Positions 1 to 9,058 of a stretch of DNA of 64,000 nt are shown here, piece after piece. The position numbers and the translations under genes are program-made. Each line of letters begins with the position of its first letter. Within the stretch, counting starts at the first letter, position 1. This DNA is from Primulina eburnea (lineage: Eukaryota; Streptophyta; Magnoliopsida; Lamiales; Gesneriaceae): positions 1 to 64,000 of the forward strand of contig NW_027331413.1 of the NCBI RefSeq assembly GCF_022965805.1, in the 5' to 3' direction. A model generated the notes under the pieces. It did no database searches, was not told the DNA's origin, and saw only the letters and a list, made by a program, of their open reading frames with translations.

Positions 1-477
1 TCAAGTACTTCAAACATCAAATAACGAGTGACATAGAATGATAATGTTAATATCGCATTAAGCATCATGAAGATTAAATTCCTCCCCTTCTTAGACCTAG
101 TTAACAACACAAAAATTTCAACACAAGTGCACACCCATAGTTTACTAGGAATAAGAATTGTCTCATGCAATGAATATGAAATGAAAAATTTACTCCCTTT
201 AAACATATATCCACCATGAATGGAAGGATCATTATATTCAATCATGCAACGGACAAAACAATCAACAACAAAGTACAACTCATGCAAAGGGAACACACCA
301 TGTGTACTACCCATGCAATCATTTAACTCCTCGCAAGAATTCAAGTCTAATGCATGTGAACACTGGTAGTTAACAAATCCCCACAATTTAGTAACTTGGG
401 GGAAATCAAGATTCATGATAGGTACATCCATGTCATCAATCATCTCAACTCCATAGCAGTCGGTGAATAAGGATAAA
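1..477 (-). other. Unidentified open reading frame, open at window edge
   Basis: Reading the minus strand from the LTR A boundary (477) to the window edge gives one frame without a stop over about 158 codons. That is unlikely by chance in AT-rich DNA. The first internal Met codon is at 443-441. The translation is rich in cysteine and includes MIDDMDVPIMNLDFPQVTKL and a later HGVFPLHELYFVVDCFVRC stretch. I do not recognise the family. Near 73-95 the minus strand reads AAGAAGGGGAGG, which resembles a polypurine tract, so this may be the 3' end of a minus-strand retroelement interrupted by element A. No start codon can be assigned because the upstream end is cut by LTR A. Coding status is inferred from frame openness only. 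Confidence 0.4.
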
Positions 478-2079
478 TGTAATAGCCGAGCCTGGTGTAC
501 GGTACGGTTTAAGTCTCGTATGTTTTTGGATTATTTGGTTTAGATGTTAAGAGTTGTGATTATGGGTCATAGTATGGTTGGTTATCATTATTTTGGGCAT
601 TGTTGATGTTCATTGATGGTAGTTGTATTGTATCAGCGTTGCGGTTCGATTTTAGTTGCTTTAGAGTTTGTTTTTGCCGTGACATCACCGCACCCGCGGT
701 ATTTTGAGCAGCGCACCCGCGGTCTATATTGCAACATTTTTAGGAGGATTGCCGAACATACACCGCACCCGCGGTGTGGTAGGTGCCGCACCCGCGGTGG
801 AGGCACCGCACCCGCGGTCGTCATTTTTAGAATTTTGATTGGAATGCCGTGAGCTTAGCGCACCCGCGGTGGAAGTAGGAGCGCGCACCCGCGGTCGTGT
901 ACAGTGTAAGCGTGTTTTTGGTTTTAAGTGAGTTAAATGGATGTGTTGGCTTCATTTCCCTCATTTCTTTTTCCCCATTCTCGATTTTTCTCTCCTTGGA
1001 GACTAGGGTTCTCTCATTTCTTTCCTTTCCTTCCTTTAATTCTTGCATCTTGTTGGTTAATTGTTGAGAGATCAAGGTTCTTCTTGGTTCTAGGAAGCTA
1101 AGGTAAGCTTTTGGTGTTGTTTATTCTTGGTTTTGGGGTGAGAGATGATATGGGTTTGTTGATTTTGTTGGTTTTATGGATTAATTGACATGGGTTTTTG
1201 ATTATTGAGTTGTTGATGGTTCATTATATGGTTTATTGTTGTAGGATTACTACCAAGAGTATAGAATCAAGGTTTCAAGTGGTTGTAAGTGGAATCTCAT
1301 TCTTGTGCTCACGTGAAAGTATATGTATTGTATTTCAAGAGTTTTATTATGCTATTCCCTTCCATTTGATTCATAGTATGTATTGACTCATTGTGTTGTA
1401 TTGTAGAGGCTTGTATATGCCTCAATTGTTTAAAAGGGAATACAAGAGAAAAGAGTTTACGAAGTGTTTGATTAAATGCCCCAAAGAGAGTTTAAAATGA
1501 TTTATGGATTGATAGATACATAGTCAGAGATTGCATGCAATTAGTTGATCAACGAACATAGGCTTTTATCCCGACAGAGTTATCGATTTATATCGATGGG
1601 ATACGAGCACCACAGACAGAGATACTTATGATGTCAATCCATACCAGAGAAAAGAAAAATACCATCGTTATTATTATTCATGCTATGATATTCATATTTC
1701 AAAGTTGATGGTATTTAATGTTTTCGAAGTCATGTTTTCAAAGTATGATTTGTACATTGCTATGTAAGAGATCCACTTGCTGAGTTTTATACTAATTTCA
1801 GTTATTCATGTGATGCAGATCAGAGCGACGGACCAGGACTTTGATTGGAGTCGGGGTCATATGCATGAGAGATGGAAGGAAGAAGAGTATTTTGTGGCAT
1901 TTTGGCATGATCACACAAATGATATTTTGTATTTTGGCTTTTATCATTTCATTGATCATGTAATTGTAAATATTTGTAAATGTTTTTATGTCAAGTAATT
2001 TTAAATCCTTCCTCCCTTCAAGAAATGTAAAATTTTAATTTCCGCTGCTATTTTATTAAAAGAGGTCTGAGGTGTCACA
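478..2079 (+). repeat. LTR A: 5' LTR of a Gypsy-like element
   Basis: The repeat starts TGTAATAGCCGAG and ends GGTGTCACA, followed after a few bases by an initiator-Met-tRNA primer binding site, so it is a 5' LTR of about 1.6 kb. The five bases before it are ATAAA. No second copy is in the window, so the TSD cannot be tested. It carries seven GC-rich inverted repeats near its start. The body is not obviously homologous to the Tekay-type LTRs B, C, E and G. Confidence 0.75.
687..895 (+). repeat. Array of seven GC-rich hairpin units in LTR A
   Basis: Seven copies of (A)CCGCACCCGCGGT occur near 687, 711, 762, 786, 805, 858 and 883. Each full unit has a perfect 5-bp inverted repeat, ACCGC and GCGGT, around an ACCC loop. 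Spacing is irregular, so this is not a simple tandem repeat. The same unit occurs in LTRs B, C and E. No clear TATA box was found downstream in this LTR. Confidence 0.85.
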
Positions 2080-2084
2080 TTTAG

Positions 2085-2096
2085 TGGTATCAGAGC
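2085..2096 (+). other. Primer binding site of element A
   Basis: TGGTATCAGAGC matches the 3' end complement of plant initiator Met-tRNA and lies 5 bp after the CA end of LTR A. This fixes the element as plus-strand. Confidence 0.85.
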
Positions 2097-2213
2097 ACCG
2101 TTCTTCGGACCAATGCATATGACTTCGTCTACTTTCAACTGTCCGGGTATGTCTTCTTCTACATCTATTCATTGTTATCTATTGATTTGTTTTGTGTGAG
2201 CACATTGTAGAGT

Positions 2214-2881
2214 ATGCCTCCTAAGAGGAAAGCAGTAGAGGGTGAGGATAGTTCTTCCTCTAGAGTTGTCGATGAGTTCGGCAAGTTGTTGAAAGAGCAA
2301 GCCAAGGTCCATAGTGAGCAGATCCTGCAGTTGCTGCGTATGCAAGGTACAGGCCAAGGTAGAGGTCAGGGTAGAGGCCAAGTAGCTCAAACAGTTGGTA
2401 CCGATGGCATCTTTACTGCTTTCAAGAGGATGGATCCGCCTGAATTTGCAGGAAGCACTGATCCGTTGGTGGCCGTAGAATGGATCAAAACTCTTGAGGT
2501 GATTTTCGATCATCTCAACTACGAAGACAAGGACAGAATCAGTTGTGCAGTGTTCATGTTAGTCAAAGCTGCACGTATTTGGTAGAATGCTACCAAGGTT
2601 AGTGTGGACGTTCCAGCATTGAAATGGCAAGAGTTCACTGATCTGTTTTATGAAAAGTACTTCCCAGACGCACTTCGAGCTAGGAAGGTGACTGAGTTCT
2701 TGGAGCTTCAACAGGGAGGTATGAACGTTGATGAGTACATTCTGAAGTTCGAGGAGGGCTGTCTGTTTGCCCCGTATATTGCTTCCAATGACAAAGATAA
2801 AGGTGCTCATTTCATTAGAGATCTTCGAGCAGAGATCCGGAGGGATATCAACATGTCAAAGGCTGTGACATTCAAAGAGAT
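2214..2881 (+). pseudogene. gag: Gag of element A, nonsense-mutated and truncated
   Basis: The capsid-like Gag polyprotein would package the retrotransposon RNA in cytoplasmic particles. The ATG at 2214 follows the primer binding site by about 120 bp, as expected for a gag start. The N-terminus is basic and serine-rich with a short glycine/arginine/glutamine repeat. It is followed by the retrotransposon gag core (FKRMDPPEFAGSTDP, then the KWQEFTDLFYEKYFP region). A tryptophan pair has become TGG-TAG at 2581-2585, giving a premature stop, and the same frame then resumes. The gene ends at 2881 where LTR B begins, before any zinc knuckle or pol. It is a dead fragment. The family is clear, the lineage is not. 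Confidence 0.85.
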
Positions 2882-3001
2882 TGTAAGGCCCGAGAATTAA
2901 GTTTGATACTTTGTATTGATATATATAAAGTATGAATAAGGAAGGCAACAACAGAAGTGGAGAAACGATGTTGCAAAACTAGAATATTTTGAGAAAACAA
3001 C

Positions 3002-3189
3002 ACCGCACCCGCGGTGCCAGACATCACCGCACCCGCGGTGCATGGTCAGTAAGTTGGCAGGAAACTCCGTAGCATCACCACACCCACGGTGCTAGCAGGA
3101 GCGCACCCGCGGTGTTCGAATCCAGAAAAATAAATATAATGTCGAAGCATCAGCGCACCCGCGGTGCATGACACGACCGCACCCACGGT
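3002..3189 (+). repeat. GC-rich hairpin array upstream of the LTR B promoter
   Basis: Six units of the ACCGCacccGCGGT type lie near 3002, 3025, 3077, 3102, 3153 and 3176. The copies at 3077 and 3176 carry G-to-A changes at CpG positions (for example ACCACACCCACGGT), the pattern expected from deamination of methylated cytosine. The array ends about 50 bp before the TATA box. Confidence 0.85.
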
Positions 3190-3238
3190 CATGCGTGTAG
3201 CTTGAAAAGTGATGACACGTTTCCAGATTTGCATGCAG

Positions 3239-3249
3239 TATATATATAA
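3239..3249 (+). promoter_or_regulatory. TATA box of LTR B
   Basis: TATATATATAA lies about 360 bp into the LTR, directly downstream of the hairpin array. The equivalent site is present in LTRs C, E and G at nearly the same distance from their arrays. The call rests on this conserved position as well as the sequence. Confidence 0.6.
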
Positions 3250-3923
3250 GTGGATGACACGTTTTATTCCTCAGAAAACTCAGAAGAAGGTCGAGATCTT
3301 GAGGAGAATTTCCTTACGCCTTTTAGAATTTGATTTACGAAGAATCCGTGTCTCAGAATTCGAATCCGAACGTAGTATCGTGCTTCTTGTGCTACGAGCT
3401 ACACAAGGACATTTGATATGGACAGAGTTGAATACCAGACTTCGTCTTCGTCAGACAGGGACGACAAAGGTATAATTCATGTGATATTTGGGAAGATATA
3501 ACTCAAATCAGATCCTATTTGAGTTTCCCAACTAAATCACATACTAGACTTATTGTTTATCTTTTGATATGATTATGATTTGTTTATATTGATATGACTC
3601 AGAATGTATCTTGTTCAGATATTGATCAGATTGTATGCTGAGTTGAGTATTGATCAGAACAGATTGTATATTGAGTTATTCACTGATACAGATTATTCGA
3701 TATTGTCATTTCAGATTTGATATGGACAGAGTTGAATACAGATCATCGTCTTCGTCAGACCGGGACGACAAAGGTATAATTCATGTGATATTCGGGAAGA
3801 CACAACTCAAATAGATTCCATTTGAGTTTCCCAATAAAATCACATACTAGAATTATTGTTGTTTATTTCATGATATGATTATGCTTTGTTTACAGATTGT
3901 TATTCATTGCATTTGAGATAGGA

Positions 3924-4089
3924 AAGTTTGACAGAAACAGTCAGACTTCTAGACGTTCGGTGTATCGTTACATAGGAACAGACACTGTCCTATTGTAAAT
4001 TATTCGATACAGCTCAGACCGAAGTCTAGGAATAAGACGTACAGTCACCCCGAGTGGGAGGGTAGGTGGCAGCCATTGACGTCTTATTC
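3924..4089 (+). other. Conserved three-stem block in LTR B
   Basis: Three nested or adjacent inverted repeats are visible. Stem I pairs AAGTTTGAC (3924) with GTCAGACTT (3940). Stem II pairs CTAGACGTTCGGT (3949) with GACCGAAGTCTAG (4017). Stem III pairs GAATAAGACGT (4030) with ACGTCTTATTC (4079), perfect over 11 bp. The block lies well downstream of the TATA box, so it should be in the transcript. Homologous blocks occur in LTRs C, E and G. Confidence 0.6.
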
Positions 4090-4904
4090 ACACCGGGATC
4101 CCTAGAGTTATAATTGAGTCGAGTCTAGACATGATTTGACTAGAACTGCATGTGTTTATGGATGTGGTTTCATAGACTATGAAACCCGTTGTTATTGCTT
4201 TCAGTCATGATAGCATGTTTTTATGATTTGATTTGAGTTGCATGTTTATCAGATTCGAGTTGCATGCTTATTTGATTTGATTTCATAGATTATGAAACCT
4301 GTTGCTTTTAGTTTTATTCATGATAGAATAATTCATGATTTACTTTGCGTATATGCATGTTTACCATGTTTTATACTGAGATTTATTCTCACCGGAGTTA
4401 TCCGGCTATTGTCTTGTTTTGTATGTGTGCATGACAACAGGTGGGACAAGATCGGGGTCAAGAAGATGATGAGGGAAGACGAGTTAGCGTGATGATTCCG
4501 GACTTATTGTAGACTTGGTTTTATTACTTGAACTTAGTAACCGAACCTTAGACTTAGATTGTACATTATTGTACTTTTATACGGAAATGTATTTTATACT
4601 GAGATGTATATTATTTAGATTCCATTACCTTCCGCATTTACATTTTAAAAAGAAAAATTTTTAGACCCTGTTTATCAGAACTGATAATTAAATCCCAACG
4701 ATGATTAAGAACATGATTAGCGTCCGGGTCCCCACAACTTACGTCCTTGTGTAGCTCGTGTCAATAGGAACACAATACCGCGTTCGGATTTGAATTCTGA
4801 TGGACGGATCTTCCACAATCGCAAATCTAAAAGGCGTAAAGATTTTCTTTCAAAGTTTTCGCCCTTTTCTGAATTTTCTGAAGAATAAACGTGTCAATCA
4901 CCTC

Positions 4905-4912
4905 TATATATA
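4905..4912 (-). promoter_or_regulatory. TATA box of LTR C fragment
   Basis: TATATATA on the minus strand lies about 50 bp downstream of the hairpin array in LTR orientation, matching the layout of LTRs B, E and G. Confidence 0.5.
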
Positions 4913-4960
4913 CTTCATGCAAATTCTGAAACGTGGCATCATTTTTCAAGCAACACGCAA

Positions 4961-5263
4961 GACCGCGGGTGCGGTCATGACATGCACCACGGGTGCGGTC
5001 GTGCAATGCCTATCCTGGCATTTCCCGAAAGCTCAGACCGCGGGTGCGGTCCTTCCAATACCGCGGGTGCGGTGACCCCACCGCGGGTGCGCTCCTGTTA
5101 GCACCGCGAGTGCGGTCTGGCCATTTCCAAAAACACCAACTTACTGTCCATGCACCGCGGGTGCGATCATGTCTGGCACCGCGGGTGCGGTGATGCTTCG
5201 ACCTTTCTTGCAAAAATCCACAATTGCATGACCGCGGGTGCACTCCTGTTCTGGGCGCGGGTG
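4961..5263 (-). repeat. GC-rich hairpin array in LTR C
   Basis: About ten copies or near-copies of the reverse-complement unit ACCGCGGGTGCGGT lie between 4961 and 5263. Several are degenerate (for example ACCGCGAGTGCGGT near 5103 and GGCGCGGGTGTGGT near 5256). Spacing is irregular. The array ends about 50 bp from the TATA box. Confidence 0.85.
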
Positions 5264-5397
5264 TGGTCTTGCAAACCCTATTTTCTCATGTCTTTTCTTC
5301 CCTCATTGCATGTCATGCATTCTCATATCTTCAGAGCCTCACGTTAATGATGATTGATACTCTTGGTTGATCAATTCTATAATTCTCGGGCCTTACA

Positions 5398-5412
5398 TTT
5401 CTCCCCCTCTTA
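5398..5412 (-). other. Polypurine tract of element C
   Basis: The plus strand reads TTTCTCCCCCTCTTA directly next to the LTR start, so the minus strand carries AAGAGGGGGAGAAA. This would prime plus-strand DNA synthesis. The same tract flanks LTR E at 13831. Confidence 0.75.
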
Positions 5413-7229
5413 GATTTGAGTTCGTCCTCGAACTCATAACAATCAATTCAGAGATATCATAAGAAATGCATAACAAAGTTCAAACCAAAACTCAAATATC
5501 TGATTCAAGTCTGGAATAAGAATTTATTAAGTATAATGCCATAATACTTCTTCAGTCCTTCTGACAGAATCAATCTCGCATTACTGGCTATACACCATCC
5601 GTATAAACCAAGCTACAGCTCATCACATATCAGTACCATCTGCTGTTATCAAATCTGTTTATTCCAATCAAGGACATATACCATCTTCAGCTTCAAATAC
5701 CAATCGTCATCATCCGACGTTGGTTTCCTAAGTTTGTCCATTCTGAACTGTCTTAATAGCTATTGTCATACAGTAATTCATACAGTAACAATAAGTCATA
5801 ATAATTAGTGCTAACATCCAGCACTAAAGCTGTATCAAAGTCTTCCAATATCTGGATAACACATTCTGACTGCCTGTCAATCTGTGAAACAATCTAAAAG
5901 AGAGTTCATGATATATTCTGTCACGAATACAACTCAAGCAAAATCACAATCTGACATAATCTACTGTGGAATTCCGATCTTTCTGATCACTTCTCTGACA
6001 CCGATCTGTGTCATTTGGTATCATATTCTATCATGATTTGTAGAAAATGGCGGTAATTTCATTACGAAAGTCATAGAAATGTACTCCCACTTCTATTTAG
6101 AACTGTACAATTCTGTAATAAATCTTCTGATCTCTATCTTTCAGTCTTTTCTGTTAGCAATTCAGACATATCAGTACAATTTCTGCCAACTTTTCGATAC
6201 AAACTATGTCATAACTGATCTAATCTGTCTATATTAAAACTAACTGTTCAAATATTATCCATTCTCCATTATCAAACTGGAATTGAATCCACTACGGTAC
6301 ATTTCTGACCCTATCTGTGATTTCAGACTTGGACTATTCGGTATAGCAAATCAGTTAATAACATAAATGAAAGAAAATATACCTACTTGGTATTCGGCTC
6401 TGATTATCGATATCAATTCTGTTATACAATTCTGAAATATTCTGACATCACATGATAATCAATCTCATACGCAACACAAAATCACATATCGGTTACTCTG
6501 TTCTGATTATTACAATCAAGTTCTGAACATTCTGATCACATTCTTGAATTACTGTAACTCTTGAATTCAACTCTGATTCGGTTGAAACTGTATATATTCC
6601 CTCTAGTTCACACTAATCTGTAGCATATACAGATTCAAAACACAGTAATATCAAATCAGAAACGAAATATCAATATCCTATACAGATCTAGTGAGTTCAG
6701 GGAACTCATAAAACAAAGATTTCTGATAAACATCTTCATATCATTCTAATCAACTGTTATATTCCATCTGCAAATAAAATATGCTCCACAAAACAATATA
6801 TGATGTCTCCAATACTGATTTAGGACAGTAACAATATTCAACAGATATAAAGCAACAGTTGAATGAAATAATCTGCCAAATCAGACAAAATATATCTCTG
6901 ACAATTCTGACATTTCTGAAATTTCTGGTCTTTCTGATGTCGATATTTTATCAGTCACTGATCACAATCTCAACTGTGTCAAACTCAATCGGTATACTAA
7001 CTTCAGATATCGCATACTATGAATACAAACTGTTTCAAGCGAAATTCTTATCTGAATAGTTTATGTATACAATAATCCTAATTCTAAGAATATTCACTAC
7101 AATCTTCAAATATTCAATTCTTTCAATTCGGTATGTATTATTCTGTATGTTCAATATCATTATGTACTGAATCTAACATACAAACAATACCTGATCTACA
7201 TTCAATTTCAAAAGTTTATCTTTATGAGA
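5413..7229 (-). pseudogene. Decayed pol interior of element C
   Basis: This is the expected place for reverse transcriptase, RNase H and integrase of element C. No continuous reading frame longer than a few dozen residues is present, and I see no intact catalytic motif. The sequence is strikingly rich in the words TCTGA, ATCTG and their complements (for example five in 6875-6945), which gives it a low-complexity look. Assignment to pol is inferred from position between the polypurine tract and the recognisable protease-RT remnant at 7230-7463. Confidence 0.5.
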
Positions 7230-7463
7230 TCACAACAAATCTGAAATCTTACCTAGGAAAATATCAGCCAACTCGTATATCACTGGCGAATCTGCCAATG
7301 CAAGGCTCGATTTCAGTAGGTCTACTGAATACATAGGGAGGCAATCTGCTCCTTTCTGTAATAATCGAGTCATATACAATACATATATCAAAGAAATTCT
7401 AAATCTAGAATCCTTATCGTGGTATCTCCACTGATCAGTCATCTCTGGTCTGACTCTTACCAT
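7230..7463 (-). pseudogene. Protease-RT linker remnant of element C
   Basis: The minus-strand frame contains LLQKGADCLPMYSVDLLKSS followed by ALADSPVIYELADIF. This aligns clearly with the start of the intact-looking pol of element E ([20 protein letters not shown] and [15 protein letters not shown]). It is the region between the aspartic protease and the RT domain of a Tekay-type Gypsy polyprotein. The frame is short and disrupted on both sides. It shows that C and E belong to related families and that C is older. Confidence 0.75.
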
Positions 7464-7801
7464 TTCTGGAAAAATTCTACAATATGTCTGTACTTGTTCA
7501 GCATATACATATCACTAATGCGTTCAAATCAGAAAACACAAGTACATCATAATCTATCATTCTCATCTTACTGTAGTATACAATATATACAGAAATATCT
7601 GATATCAATATTTCCTCAACAAGCAAGGACATCAATACTACAGTACATACAAACCCAACAGATACCGCATATCTCCATGCAACTCAGTCAAAGATATTCT
7701 TAACAAATGCATTGGTATATATCAATATATATGCAATAGAATCATAAAGAATAGTACCTGTTGTGAATTCTGGATCTGTGTTTTCAATTGAACTCTGTTC
7801 C
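7464..7801 (-). other. Decayed protease region of element C
   Basis: This stretch sits between the gag end and the protease-RT linker and should hold the aspartic protease. I find no DSG-type active site in an open frame. No other feature is visible. Confidence 0.35.
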
Positions 7802-8706
7802 CTACAATCTTCGGGAACACTTCTGGGGACAAACTTTAGCAAAGTGTCCCGGCTGTCCACAAATATTACATCTACCAGTCACTCCCTGGCATTGCTCGGT
7901 GGGATGTCTCCCTCCGCAACTCCTGCAATACACTCCAGTATGGCTTGGACCAGAAACGCTGGAGCTAGATGAACCGCTTCCTAGCTTCTTGAATGGCTTC
8001 TTCCGAGCTTTCAGCAAATCTTGCTTTCCACTCGTACTGCCTTGATCAAATCGGAGAGGGGATTGCTGTGTTTGGGGTTGCTTCACACACAACCTCCCTA
8101 GCTATCTAATCAGACTCGCCTCAGCTCTCTTCGCTCTACTCAGGATGTCAGCGAAATGGTAAGGTCGTTGCAGATTCATAAATGCAACTACCTCCGAATT
8201 CAACCCTCTGATGAACTGAGTTACTATAGCTTCATCATTCCCAGCTATCTGAGGAGCAAAATGCAGTAGAGTAGAGAATTTAGCCACATATCATTCAATA
8301 TTCAGCTGCCCTTGGCTCAAATTCTCAAACTCTGCTTTCTTGTCCTCTCGGTACGAGGCTGAGAAAAATCGTCGATAAAATTCAGTTATGAATATTTCCC
8401 ACGAAATCATTGTACCTCTCTGTTCGAACATTCTTTTACTGGAAACCCACCAATTCCTGGCGGCTTCTCGTAATTGATAAGGCACCATCTTAACCCTCTG
8501 TTCATCTGTACAATCAAGTAAATCAAACAAGATTTCTATATCATCAAACCAGTTCTGACAATCTTCGGATGTCTCGGTACCACTCAGAATCGGCGGCTGT
8601 AATAACTGAAATTCTTTCATCTTTTCTTCTAGCTGAATTTCTGATGCATCTATCTGTTCAGACGAAGTACTGCCCTTTTCTGAAATTCTTCGAGGCGATA
8701 TATCTG
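7802..8706 (-). pseudogene. gag: Gag of element C with zinc knuckle, nonsense-mutated
   Basis: The Gag structural polyprotein would bind and package element RNA. Reading the minus strand, the frame is open from about 8706 and enters the gag core near 8620 (FQLLQPPILSGTETSEDCQN, NWWVSSKRMF, ITEFYRRFF). An in-frame stop occurs at about 8288, after which the core resumes (VAKFSTLLHFAPQIAG, IVTQFIRGLN). Another stop follows at about 8099. The C-terminal part has a basic, serine-rich linker and a CCHC zinc knuckle, CNICGQPGHFAKVC, preceded by a second Cys-rich motif, CRSCGGRHPTEQC. The frame closes at 7802. The arrangement is typical of chromovirus Gag. It is inactivated by point mutations only, and the true start upstream was not resolved. 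Confidence 0.85.
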
Positions 8707-9041
8707 ATAATCAAACAGATTAGTACATAATCTATACAATCTGTCTCAGCCTTCCTCTGATCATATACCTCTGATCCAGACTCGGTTCTGATTCATGCTT
8801 GGTAATTACATGCTGTAGTCAACTCAGATAACAAACAACATGTAATAGGGAAAGCAATAAATCATGCTAGCACACACAATGTAAGTCAACATTAACACAA
8901 TTCTCATGCTAGCAATCACATGCAAGGAAAAAAATTTCAATCTTCCCCACTCATTCTCTTCTATCTCAGTCTAACTCAATCTAAAGGTTCTATCAACTCT
9001 GACTATCTCAGCCTAAAAGATCTATCGCTAAAGGATCTATA
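8707..9041 (-). other. Leader of element C
   Basis: This is the untranslated region between primer binding site and gag. It is AT-rich with several CATGCTAGCA-like words, and no gene is visible. Confidence 0.5.
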
Positions 9042-9053
9042 GCTCTGATACCA
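9042..9053 (-). other. Primer binding site of element C
   Basis: The minus strand reads TGGTATCAGAGC, complementary to initiator Met-tRNA, 5 bp from the end of the 5' LTR. It fixes the element as minus-strand. Confidence 0.85.
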
Positions 9054-9058
9054 CCTGT

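Larger units (their letters stand above)
2882..4736 (+). repeat. LTR B: Tekay-type Gypsy LTR
   Basis: This LTR starts TGTAAGGCCCGAGAATT and ends GGGTCCCCACA, the same ends as LTRs C, E and G. It is inserted in the gag of element A. The flanking five bases (GAGAT on the left, ACTTA on the right) do not match, and the right flank is an inverted fragment of the same LTR type, so it is not a clean solo LTR. It contains the hairpin array, a TATA box, a repeated block near 3420 and 3720 (GATATGGACAGAGTTGAATA), and the conserved three-stem block. Confidence 0.8.
4737..5397 (-). repeat. 3' LTR fragment of element C
   Basis: On the minus strand this begins TGTAAGGCCCGAG at 5397 and matches the first part of LTR B in reverse orientation. 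It stops at 4737, where it abuts the CA end of LTR B. Only about 660 bp remain, and the conserved three-stem block and the CCCCACA end are missing. A minus-strand polypurine tract flanks it at 5398, so it is the 3' LTR of the minus-strand element C. Confidence 0.75.

Noticed and set aside
633..852. Overlapping frames on both strands in LTR A encoding Arg/Gly/Cys-rich peptides
   Set aside because: They are produced by translating the GC-rich hairpin units. The same type of peptide appears in every array (for example 4993-5243 and 13351-13614) without any conserved frame.
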